In this document: piece after piece, positions 22,372 through 33,990 of the stretch
Layout: each line of letters starts with the position of its first letter
How positions within the stretch are numbered: position 1 is the first letter of the stretch
DNA from: Theristus sp. LFF4_11
Lineage: Eukaryota > Nematoda > Chromadorea > Monhysterida > Xyalidae
Reading direction: 5' to 3'
Assembly (NCBI GenBank): GCA_030248135.1
Contig: JASANC010001895.1
Span: forward strand, 1 to 64,000
Length of the DNA stretch: 64,000 bases
Program-made: the position numbers and the translations under genes
Notes under the pieces: model-generated
Database searches by the model: none
The model's input: the letters and a program-made list of their open reading frames with translations, nothing else
What the model was told of the DNA's origin: nothing

Positions 22372-25300
22372 CTAGGAGTCCACCAGATCAGCAGATTCAC
22401 GCCGATGGAGTCTCCACAGCGGTTCATACGCGACGAACGTCAGAAAGGCGAGCGGCAGGAGCACGTGCGCGTGCAACAGCGCCAATGCGCTCAACAGGAA
22501 CACCGTCTTCCAGAAGACCTCGATCGCATAGCCCTTGACGAGCATCAGCGGCAGCATACCGAGCGAATTCGACACGATACCCTGCATGATCGGCCAACCG
22601 GCGTAACGATACAGATCACAGATGAGATCCGCCTTGAAGTCGGCCATTTCCGTGCTGGTGTAGCGATGCGCGTGCGTGGTGATCAGCTCAAACGTCGGAT
22701 GCGTGTAGAAGTGATAGCAGATGTGCGCCGTGTAGTCGACGGTGACACCGACCGACATCAGGATGGTCAACATCGAGATGCCGTCCAGTTGAATGTGCCA
22801 GAGTTGCAGGAAACCGATGGTGCCGATGCCCATTGAGAACAACGTCTGGATCACCCAGAACGACGACGCTGCGTCGCGGACGAACACGAACACGATCACC
22901 GCCATCAGCACAACCGCGATGCCTGCAATGCAACGCACACAGACTAAGATGTTGTGGTTGGGGAGTTTGGCGATGTTTCTAACACAGAAATGCGTATAGA
23001 ATGTCGCCGAGTAGCGTGCGCATCGAGGTTTTCGCCGTCATTGAATGCCTATATACACCCCTTTGCGGGGCCCGATCTCCCGAACGCGCTACCGCTATTG
23101 CTCCCAAACATTACCAACTAAGATTACCAAAAGTGAAAAAAAACTGCAGTTTTACGGAGTTCGTACAGTCTGTTTATTCGAAAGTGTCAGACTGAGAAGA
23201 CGTCACGTGCTCTGAAACATGCGCTTGTCATGCACAGCAACCCCGAAAGTCAGTTTCTCTGATTTCTTCTCATTGAAAAAGGTGAACAATACTGAAATTC
23301 TGGCGTCTATGCGTGACAGCCCGGTGTTTTTACAGCAAATGAAATGACGTCATGATGATCCGACACGTTTTAGAAAAAACGCACACCAGTCTCACCAGTG
23401 GTTTGCATCAGTTTGCTCGGCAGATTCGACTGAATGTCCGCGATGCGATCGTACTCGTGCGTTCCGACGACACCGAACTCCGGGTACTCGGCGACGATCG
23501 CGCGACGCGCACGCAGCAACGCGCGCAGCCCATCGAAGTTGCGAATGTCTCTGTAGGTGATCGTGAACCAGAAGCCGGTGATCCGCTGCGTGCTCGCATT
23601 CACGCGGAACCACGCCGGCGAGATCACGTCCTTCTCGTCGAGTATCTGTAAAGTCGCCGAATTATAAACAATCGACACACTGACCTAGACACAGACAAAC
23701 GACAAAGAAACCCATGGAATAATCTGAGCGCAATGCGACCAACCGTGCTGTCGTGCCACGCTTCCTCGTCATTGCCGAGAAACTCGGCGATCAGCCGGTA
23801 GTCACGCAGCCACAGTCGGGTGCCGCGACTGCCCATGCCGAACGGCTCGATCGTTTCCAGTCGCTCCACCATTTCAACGAATTTTCTGCGTGCGCTCGCG
23901 TTTCGAACGGCGTCATAGTTCGGGCACATGAAATTCGTCGTATACGCCTCTTTCATTATGAAAGATTCAATGTCGTGCACTGTGGTGGACAGTTTTGAGG
24001 TAGACAGGAACAGACGCGGCAGTGTGAAATCAATTCTGCCCAGTGATGCACCATACATGGCGCCAACCAAGAGCCACACGAAAATGTTCAGCGATACGGT
24101 GGTGAACAGGAGGCGACGCCGACGGTGCTTCGGTGCGAGTATGTACCTGAAAAACGTTACAATGACGTTCAATGATGTATTGGTTACGTTGATTGATGGC
24201 TACATAATGCGTTTTTTATGGTGAAATGATTAATTGCTGCCGAAGAATCGCACCTTAGGAACCTATCGAGCGCTCCTAACGGCGTCACTGAACAACACTT
24301 TGAGTCAGGTCGCTGCTCGTCAACGTCCAATGTGGACGACGTCTCTGGTGCCGAGATCGAACAGGCACCATCGGAGACGTTGGTCTCGCTGTCTGTGTCG
24401 CTTGGTATAGTCGGCGGGGGCGTGGGCGGAGCAGCGGCTGGCGACAAATGATTCGTTAGCGACAGAGCAACGCTCGTTTGGCTATCGTTCAACATTTGGC
24501 CATCATGATCATTATTGTTGTAGTGCTGTTGCTGGTCAGTGAAAGACTGAAATGGTGTTGAGAACGTTCTGTGCGTGGTTTTTCCATCGCTGACATCCGT
24601 TATGACGCCGTTCGCTTCGTGTTGCTTCGAGTTTTCGTGGCGTCCAATAAGCGCATGGTGATTACAGTCCATAATCAGTGCGCTGTGCTTGCTGCTGCTG
24701 TTGCTGTCCGTTGAGCTAGCGCTGTCCTTGCCGCTACCACCGTTGACAGTGCTCATCAGTCCGACGCGAGAATGAAACGATTGATTGTTTGCTGAAATCG
24801 ATGAAATCTGAACAGCGTGACGTCGCGGCGACCCATAGACAGTGTCAACTGCGGAATTGCGCAGTTTTCGAACGTTGCTTCGAAGCCGTTCATAAGTGGC
24901 TAGCCAGAGATCGCTGTCGAGAATTGTGCGCGTTTGCGGTGGATCATCGCTGATTGCGCTGAACTGTTCTTGGTGTTCGCGTCTGCTGCGCTGTTTGTAT
25001 TCGGCAATGTACGTCATGACGGCCACAAAAAACGTCAACTGGTAGAGGTAGTCGAACGTCAGTGACATGGCCGTGAACGCGCTGAACATTCGCATGATCG
25101 GCATCGATGACTGCGTGCCGACGACGAAGCACAGGATCTGCAGAGGACAAACCCAAGTGAACTCAATCATAGAAACTTCTGTGTTGCTTTATCTAACGTA
25201 TATTTTTCTGCCTTCACACACTGTAATTTGCGGATGTAAAACCTCGCAAAAAATGCTATGAAAGCTCACATCCGTTAGCGACGTGATGGTCACTGACGTC

Positions 25301-26718
25301 CCTGCTTGCGCGACCGATGCAGCGATGCGCTCTGTCACCGGCATTGCAGGGTCGGTGCCACGCCAACTTGCGAGCAACAGAAAACCATCGTCGATACCTG
25401 AAAGACAAAAATAACAAAAACCGTAAAAAGACAAAAAAGAACAACCCAATGCGACTTTGTGAGCGGGAATAAAATCAATCAATATCAAAAGAAAAATGGC
25501 TCGAACCAATGATCATGGTGAGAAAAGGCACGGTGCTGAGAATGCCAGTGAACGTCCATCCCAACGACCAGAGTATGCCGAAGCCGGTGACTGTTGCCAT
25601 GCCTGGTCCGATCAACGCCATGCAACCCTCGACATGTTGACTCTGCGACGATGGCGTTCGAAGCAACGTTGCAACCGACCAGACCAGCAGGAATATTACG
25701 GTCACTGGCAGGTACTGGATAACCGTCAGTGGAATCTCGTTCTGTGCGATTGCTTGTTCGTTGATAGAATATGCAGCAAAGTGGAGATCGCGTGAACGCC
25801 GGTTAAAATCAGCGATAGCTTCGTTGATTCGCTCGTCAAGCTGCGCAGCGATACTGTCAACATCCCTCACTGTGTAGTACAACATCAGAAGACCAAAGTC
25901 AACGACGACACCTCGCTGCGGCTCCAGGCTCACATTGCCCACGGAATAGCCGAGAAACAGCTTGTTAGAGAACGCTTGAGCCTGTGGTAGAAACTGAGGA
26001 GATTTCAATTTGCAGTCATTGTACTGTTATGTGCGATTTGTATTAAAGATCTGCAAATGTAGCTGACTTTACAAAAATGTTTCCGAATTTCTTGCACCCC
26101 TCCAGCAAACCTTTGGATAAGTCATGACAAGGTTCGGGTCGGCCGGGTTGATCGTGTAGATGCGTAGCATTCGCAGAAAGTTGTTGTTCTGTGCGTCGTT
26201 GACGCAGAACTCGCCGCACAGCTGCAGATAGCGGTGTTCTCGACGTGTGCTGCCGACGGTGCGTGTGACGAACGTGACGTTGCGCTCGATGAACTCGTTG
26301 AATCGGATCACTTCGCTGACGTACGCAGAGTTGAACAGTGACGCGTTCACTTGCTTCTGCTTACGTGTGACTAGCACTTGAACCTGCAAAGTGGTTTGGT
26401 CATTTGGTGTAAGGAAGGAAATTGCGAAAACTGCGAACATTGTTCACTCACTCGGTAATACCCGTGCGTCGAGATGAGCGTGAAGTCGCGCGTCGCCAGC
26501 TCTTCGGCGTGATGCCGGTTGTCGTCGGATGAGAACAACTGTAGAGCTTCTTTCTCCGTGTGGAACTCGATGGCGCCAAACGCGGTGACGGCCGTCAAGA
26601 TCAACGGGCAGATGATGAAGAGCGCCGGATGCTGCGCCACGAAACGACCGTAGTGCAGAAAACAGCGCTCCACGAAACGCTGCTTGTGCATTATCGCTCC
26701 CTTGTTTTGCATTTTCAT
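22372..26718 (-). CDS. Patched-related (RND/sterol-sensing-type) membrane protein, complete, 8 exons
   Basis: A twelve-span membrane protein of the patched/PTR/PTCHD family; members act as lipid or small-molecule transporters, often in cuticle and moulting functions in nematodes. Phase-consistent exons: 26,452-26,718, 26,111-26,383, 25,507-25,981, 25,270-25,397, 24,254-25,137, 23,744-24,146, 23,396-23,645 and 22,372-22,922, totalling about 1,076 residues. TM1 is near FIICPLILTAVTAFGAIEF. The first large extracellular domain follows, then the sterol-sensing-like TM2-TM6 region with the proton-relay-type GIDDGFLLLASWR. TM6 lies near SLTFDYLYQLTFFVAV. A second half-repeat starts at LNIFVWLLVGAMYG, and the second relay motif is GVTVDYTAHICYHF. 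The exon 24,254-25,137 adds a long polar Ser/Thr/Asn-rich cytoplasmic loop of over 200 residues between the halves. The 7/8 intron contains a SINE fragment. The start at 26,718 gives a short basic N-terminus; a Met further in is possible. Confidence 0.92.
22971..23108 (-). mobile_element. tRNA-derived SINE fragment (minus orientation)
   Basis: Reverse-complement match, somewhat diverged, to the SINE at 57,909-58,100: GATGTTTCTAACACAG, TTGAATGCCTATATACACCCCTTTGCGGGGC and CCCGAACGCGCTACCGC. It lacks a clear A-rich tail. It lies in the last intron of the patched-related gene. Confidence 0.7.
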
Positions 26719-29700
26719 CGCAACATATTATATTAGTTGCAGGTTGACTAGCACATTTACGATCAACAGGTTCGAATTATTGTGCGTTTTCTTCTATAAT
26801 ACTGCACCGCACGCGCTGCTTCTCCTCTGTCGCAGAAATGTGTATTTCGTCACACCATAATTATAGGTCGCAGATACTTGCGATTACGTGCATTTTCAAG
26901 GCGTTGCGTTGCTCAGTGACATCCGGCGATCATGCGCCGCCCTGTCTGCGCTGCCCGGCTCTGGGCGGAGTTAGAACACCCGTCTGCAGCTGATTTATGT
27001 GTGCGTTGTATGGTAAACTGATGATGCTCACTTGGCTGCAGACACTGCAAGACTGTCAAAATACAGAAATCGAAACGTTGAGACGTTTTGCTTACATCAA
27101 CAATAATAATACGTGTGTTGTCTCGACGTTTCAAGTAATATTAAAACCAAATCCCACAAGTTGTTCGGTTATAAATAGAACTTGGTGAACGATAACAAAA
27201 AAGCACCACCTTTGATTAATTTAATCCTGGACTAAAACTAAAACAATGGGGCCCAATGTGATTTTTAAACGGTTATCTACCATTTTTAATTAAGTTTTGA
27301 TCAGTAACTGTCTGTTACTAACCAAGTACTGACCAAGCTTGTCAGTATGGTTATTAACCAAGATTTTAATTTCATTCTTACACCTTGGTCAGTTTCTTCG
27401 CTAGTTTTAACTGAAGATGTGAAGGGTTAGCACACAAGAGTTTCTCACAAGACAAACTACATATGTATCATATCACAGCAAAAACTTTATGCACACACGG
27501 AAGACACAAAGACACTACAAGAAACTGTGATCAATTAGTGCAAGCAGAAAAATTAAAAATAATTCCAACAGAGAGCCACAACTCTGTACATAATAAGCAT
27601 GTCCTAGGTTAAAGTAAAAGCATACAAATACATTTCGTCGTGTTCATGGCGTAAAGTACTATATCACTTTGTTATCACTTTTTGAGTTGCAGAAAGAACT
27701 GTTTGAAAGCACATACCATTCGTTCGAGAAGGAAGAAAATTCGATTGTTTGCCCAAAAATGCGTGAGAAAATACCAAAATTTCTGCCATTTTTTGTTTTC
27801 CGCAAAACTCAGATAAATTACATTCGAAACATTGAACAAGGACATTATACTTTGTGCCACAAACACGACGACTTGTAAATGAATGTAAATGCGTAAATAG
27901 TTGGCTTCGTGCACTTTCAAACTATTCCTTAGGCATCATATTTTGTTTCAAAAACTTTAAACATTTTTACACCTTTGTGCAAAGTCATCGCAAAAGCACT
28001 TGCCACGCACATTTACTGTACACAGTGCTATCAGTACTGCAAGTTAAGGCCAGTTTTCATATTTGTTAGACATGACAATCATCGCTGTAAAAGAGAAATC
28101 TCTAGAGATCGTGACTGAAACCCTATTGTAATTGTATCTGTAAAGACTAAAGTTAATTCTCACGTAAACGTGGATGTGTGTATTTTTTGCAAACAATCAA
28201 AAAAGTCAATGAAATGTACATGATCTGTAATTTCAGTGTCAGGTTTTTGACCGGACGTGCACACGGGAAACGAACACTACGAACACACGTCACACATCCT
28301 GTCAAGATCAATGTGTCACTTCCCGTACTTACATACGCATCATAAAAATCTCGATCGTCGTTCATTAACAGAACGCCCGAAAAAAAGAAAAACATACCTG
28401 ATATCTTATTAAATTTGTTAATTAACTTTATTCTTTGGCAAGATTAACCATAACTTTGATGAAAACGAACATATAGCGAAGCAAAGTGTACAGCATGGTG
28501 TGAGCAATGTTGAAGAACACAGCATGATCAGTTATGTTTGTAAACAAGATTGCAACTGTAAGATAGAGGCCGTTTGAAAACAGTCGACTTTAGTTTTGAA
28601 CGGAACTGTTTCAGCAGCAGTTATTTTTGGTGGGTGCGACGACGGCATCGTCAATATTTGTTTCCAAGTCTCGGGATGATCAGTAAAAGTGTCGAAATTG
28701 GTGTAAGCGCGCTGGGGTCTATTGAAGGTAAAAAGGCAACATACATGTGCATAGCACATCGACCACATCGACTACAGTAGAAACGGAAGTTTGGAGTGGT
28801 TTATGGATGATGAATGACTGTAGAAAGTGTGTAAACATAACCAGCAATATTTGGACGCACATGATAAACTGGTTATCATGAGGCACCTAACGCGAAGATA
28901 CACTACATTAAGTACGTGACAACCGTGAAAGAAGAACTGTATATGCGCATAACGGTCACGGGTTTACAACATTACAAGTACAAATATAATGTTATGAAAA
29001 GTTATGCAATCACAAGTCTTCAAGCAAGACGAACCTTTAACAATAAAATTCGAATGCATGCTTGGACACTACTTAGGTATGTTTGATAAACTTTGAGTCT
29101 CACTATCACCCGCATCTAGATGTACACGCTGATGCTTCAGCTTCGAGCCCGTGACCGGGTGCTAATTTAAAAAATCTGGCGTTTGTCTGGTTGCCGTTTT
29201 AATGCCGAGTCGGAATTGAGAAACTTGTATAAAAAAGAAGAAGAAAATCAAAATTAGAGGTGGACTTGCTACCCGTTACACCTAAACATAGCTTAGGCTT
29301 ACTTACCTAAATGTGATTTGCGTACACTGCAGGATGATCCAAAAAAATTATACGATAAGAATAGGCTATAGCTCGCCAACGGGTGGGGATGGTTTGAGCT
29401 GAAAGTTCAACTAAACATCACATTGTATAAAATCTTATTTTTTGTGCTAAAATTTCATGACAATCCGTCATTTGTAGCTCGCGAGATCAGCCAGAAAAAT
29501 TTTATTAAAAATCAAAAAACCACATTTTTCAATTTATGATTCCGAGTACGGAATGGCTGAGTAAACATGGCAGCTTTTATGAGGGTGCAAAGAGCGCGCG
29601 AGATTTGAATGAAAGAAAAAACCATTCCGTGCAATGAAGCCGCTAACTTATCTGGTCCGCTTCTTTTTCAAAAGCAGCGTAAAAGCAAGAGCATTAAACA

Positions 29701-30530
29701 GCATGATTAAAAATGGGTATGGTGACGCTGTTTTGAATCTTTATTGGTCAACAAAAACAAATATCGGGTTTTAAAACGCAAATACCAGAGTTATCCGGTT
29801 ATTACAAGATTGTTTGTGGTTGAAAATTCGGTAGTCACACGCGCCCATTTTTTCGTGGCTCTGCAACGCAAACCACACCAAACAACACCCGGTCCAATAA
29901 TATTGACGCAACACTATTTCGTCCTTCAACGTCTGCATTTTTTACAACGATTGGACGTGTCAAGAAATTCAATCATGATGTTGTCTGATTCTCTTTTTCG
30001 CCCTATTCTGCTTTCGACCTTCACTCATGCAAACAGCAAAGTTATGCGTGCTTATTACCACTACACCAAATACACATGCTGTGTCACGCGTCTAATATCA
30101 TGAAAAGAAACGGTTCAGAGTATCTTTTTCATTAGTTTCGTTTTTGTTCAAACTGCTGAACAACTTAATTTTTTGTGAACGTTAAAATATACATGTTGCG
30201 CGCAAGTGTACATGTCTGATGTATCTACCCACGAACAACCAAATGATACATACACATGTTGATCACCATAAGAACAAGTTTGTGCTTTCTCAGACTGTAC
30301 ATGTACAAACTTTTATGATGATGGTAAAATGAAAAATATAGGACCAGTTTGTCATTGCCTATTTTCACATGAATTTTGACTGTTACAAGAAGTAATGATG
30401 TGAAAAAGAAAGGCAACAATTGGGAAACAAAACAAAAAGGCCATCCACAATGCGTTAAAAGTACAGTAGCACAACAACTTGCATGCTTCTCACGACCAAT
30501 AACTGTGTTTAATCGCAAAAAAGCACAATG
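26719..30530. other. Gene-poor stretch
   Basis: The promoter of the patched-related gene is expected just right of 26,718. The remainder is AT-rich with short unsupported frames. An end resembling MITE family 2 (TACGGAATGGCTG with GAGCGCGCGAGATTTGAATG) starts at 29,547; its other end was not found. No RNA gene recognised. Confidence 0.5.
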
Positions 30531-30534
30531 CTGT

Positions 30535-30701
30535 CACCCTCGTGGTAGTGCGTGAGACTATTGTCTGTGCGCTCGGGGGATCGAGCCCCGCCGAGGGGTG
30601 TAACGGCACTTAATGACAGACAACTCGATGGGCGCCCTACTCAATGGCCCTCTGTACGCTTCTCTGGCTTAGCCCTGGCTAAAAACATCGCCTAAAATCC
30701 C

Positions 30702-30786
<85 letters not shown>
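30535..30786 (+). mobile_element. tRNA-derived SINE with expanded (AAC)n tail
   Basis: Starts TCACCCTCGTGGTAGTGCG, with B-box-like GGGATCGAGCCCC and the body TTAGCCCTGGCTAAAAACATCGCC. It ends in an uninterrupted (AAC)n tract of about 80 bp. It matches the SINEs at 57,909 and 63,711, with a small deletion in the A-box region. Confidence 0.85.
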
Positions 30787-30787
<1 letters not shown>

Positions 30788-33479
30788 AAGCGGCCAGCGG
30801 CAAAAAATAATGTACCGTGCCGTGCCACTAAAAACCTGTGCAACTGCAACCGTAAGTGATGCCCCAAAAATCGTTCTTAAAACAGCAGACCGCGCTTGTC
30901 AGTGATTGTGGTAAGCCTCCATGACGACCAGAGGAAATCATGATACACTGCTCTGCTGCTTTCCACTACTATTTTTGTGGCCAGACCTCGTTTGGAACTT
31001 CATTTGGGGCGCCTATTGAGGCATCGGTTGGCGAAGCAGTTTCTTGCGTGAGTGCAAAATTACATACAATACTTTTTCAACAGTATGCTCTAAAACTCAT
31101 TGTGCGATACTTGCGATACAATTCAACAAGATTATAAATAAAATAGTTATACAAAATAGGTGCGGCACATAAAACGATCGATGAACACAGAAATTCCAGT
31201 CAAAGAACTCAATACCCAGCAGCGTGTTACGTTGACTACAAATTCCTAACCATGCTAATCTGCGCATATGGGTCAAACTGTTTCACACAGTAAAATGTTC
31301 ATGCAGGTTTCTTACATCAACATACCTTGTACAAAATTATGCAGATGTGAGAAAAAACTGTCCGCACAGTTTCATCAATAAGTCTTCAAATTAAAGTTCA
31401 AATTAAAATCAAAGTCGACAATTCACGCATATGTGCAGCAAATAAGACACCGCACATGCAGAAAATACAAGTATGTTTCACACATTGACACATTACCACA
31501 TTGATTGTTGAAAAAACAGAATAAATGGCCAAACGTTTCATTTGAACTTTTATCGTGCAGTAACAGTATTTGATCAAGAACTTATGAATGAGAACATTAA
31601 CGAAACCTTGGGCAAAGCATTGACAATTTTTCAACGACTCTTAAAACTTACGGCAGAAGTTAAATTTATCAATGAGAAGAAATAATACTGCTAAACGCAC
31701 ATGGATTTTATTGTCATGTGCTAAACATTTGTACGTTTTGTAGTAGATTACATGGTGTTTTAAACACTGAACAACCGCGAACGAAAAAAGCGAGGCAATT
31801 TACTGAATGGTCGGTGCACATCAATCGTGGCGATTAAGTGCACCGACAGCTTTTGAACGTTCGTAGGGTTAATAGTTTTATTGGTTATGCATTGAGTTTT
31901 ACTTCTTTTTGAAAAGGTGCATTTATTCATCAGCAGAATTCACACGCAATGTAGCTACATTGTAGTGCAAAAATTGTTTTTCGTGAATACACAAAGAATT
32001 AGTGCTACATATAACAATAACCATAGGCGGGATGCGTCACTGATGCTAGAGCTAATAATGTTTAGTGAATGCATTTTTATGAAATGTTCACAACCATGCA
32101 TCGTTAAATACTGGTTCATGAATGAGCGAGCCGAACTTTTCAACCTCTGACCTGTCTGTGTGCATTCATGATTATTCAAAAGTTAAAAACACATATAAAT
32201 CAATACACCATCCATTAGTATTCGAAACAGCGACATTGAACCAAAAGTTTTCAAAATGCATAGCCGGAAGATAAGCTTCTAACTGCGAACCTGAGGTATA
32301 CACTCATTGCACGTGCATACATTGTATGTACAGTATGCCGTTTGTGGTACAAGTAAATAGCATTTTATCAATGAAAAACGTACTTGTAACCTGTACTCAA
32401 GGCTGTGCATCCGCCGATGTGCATTCATTTTACTGTCAGCAATTGTCATTAATCAAACATTTTCAACAGTTTTAGTAGCGCACGTTAATGCGAACGAAAC
32501 GCGCGTAACACACATGCGCACGTGTTAGACAGAATTTGAAACAAGTAAATCTCCTTTTTGCCGTTTGTCTCGTCCCAAAAAATCCGTGCAAAACCGCAGA
32601 CATATGCAAATATGCACATTGCCCATATTTTACACACTGAAAAACTATTTTCATGCGCGCAAAAACTATACATTGATGGATACATACGTGTTGACGTGTA
32701 TCATCCGGCGACCTGTGTCGACGACAATCTGGGAAGCTCCCCAGGAGAAACAGGGGAAACTAAAAGACGACGACTGTTATACACATGGGCACAGTCTGAT
32801 TGGTCACGGTCGCATCTGCAATTTTGTTTTCAACAACACGCTGATTTTGACAAAACTGTGAACAAAAACTATTTCTGTTTCTCCATTGCTGTTACAAAAA
32901 CGAAACGCATGATTCATAACGCGTGCAAGAAAAATTTGGCGTCAAAACTTGTCAGACCAAACGCGAATGGAATGTTTTTGAAAAGCATACGCTTGCAAAA
33001 TGATATGGGCAGGGAACAGTATATGTACACATGTACATACATGTGCATTAAGTCCCTATCGGAAGAGCTTAAACTGAAATATATCTGCAAGCCAATGTTT
33101 TCCTATTAAATAAGCAAAAAATAACTTGTAAACAAAAACAAATCAAAACTTAAGACAGTGAAATTATGACTTAACTGAAAAAGATTTGAAAACAGCCACG
33201 AACCACCGAAGATGAATATGAACTGAGTTTCTGGGCCAACAGATGGGTGCAAAAATGCAGTCTAACTTTAACAGGGAAATCAAGTTTAACATTCGTGTTG
33301 TTTGATTAGTTGCACACACGTGCAGTTGATGCATGCATTCTGTGTAGGCAAACCTCGCTGCCACAGCAATGCCTGCACAAAATGCATCACACTGCAGGTG
33401 TATGCAACCAACCAATCAGCTAGTTACATATGTTATGCAGATGGACTGTAACGCGGCTAAAAAATCGCTTTACAATGGA
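30787..33479. other. Gene-poor stretch
   Basis: No supported gene. A 10-bp perfect inverted repeat (GTCGGTGCAC at 31,810-31,819 and GTGCACCGAC at 31,838-31,847) could form a stem with an 18-base loop. Open frames such as 32,558-33,109 have no recognisable composition or motif. Confidence 0.45.
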
Positions 33480-33990
33480 GCTGACTCAGCGCAGAAGCTT
33501 CTGGAAGCGTTTTCCGACCTCCTCAAATCGCCATCGTGATATCACGACCTCGTAGAAAACTCGTCCTTGGCCGTTGTCACGACTCCCCGGTGCTAACGGA
33601 GCTCCCCGCTCTCCGCTGCAACCACTACTCGCCGGGGACTGGTAGCAGGCAACCAATCGCATCAGGTATCCAGTCCTCGTAACCTGCAACCGATCCACGT
33701 GGGTACAATTTTCAACTTTTACAGTTGTTTTCAAGGGTTTGACTTGGTTAACAATCACACGTGATGCGGAGAGATTGATCAAAGCAAAAAAAGGTTGATT
33801 TTGTTCAGTGCACGACTCTAATTCCGAGCGTATAAATAGGCACCGGGGCGTGATTATGCAACCAACCCTCCGGCGGGGAGCAATTGCACATGTAACCAAC
33901 CCCCGGTCGGGGAGCGGTTGCAGCGAGCAATGGTTGTTGTGAAACCGGAAAAACGCTTCTAGGAGCGTCTGTGGTGAGTCTGCTGCATTG
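33480..33990. promoter_or_regulatory. GC-rich island with heat-shock-type element, E-boxes and TATA box
   Basis: In otherwise AT-rich surroundings this island contains a perfect three-unit GAAnnTTCnnGAA motif (33,494-33,506), CACGTG at about 33,695 and 33,759, and TATAAATA at about 33,830 in the context GAGCGTATAAATAGGC. It also has two similar GGGGAGC..TTGCA blocks (about 33,872-33,930). A 137-codon minus-strand frame covers it but resembles nothing known. It may be a promoter for an unrecognised, perhaps non-coding, transcript; function is inferred. Confidence 0.3.

Noticed and set aside
22315..22836. 173-codon plus-strand ORF
   Set aside because: Antisense shadow of the last exon of the patched-related gene.
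30679..30867. Poly-Cys and similar frames across the AAC microsatellite
   Set aside because: Translation of a simple repeat in the SINE tail.
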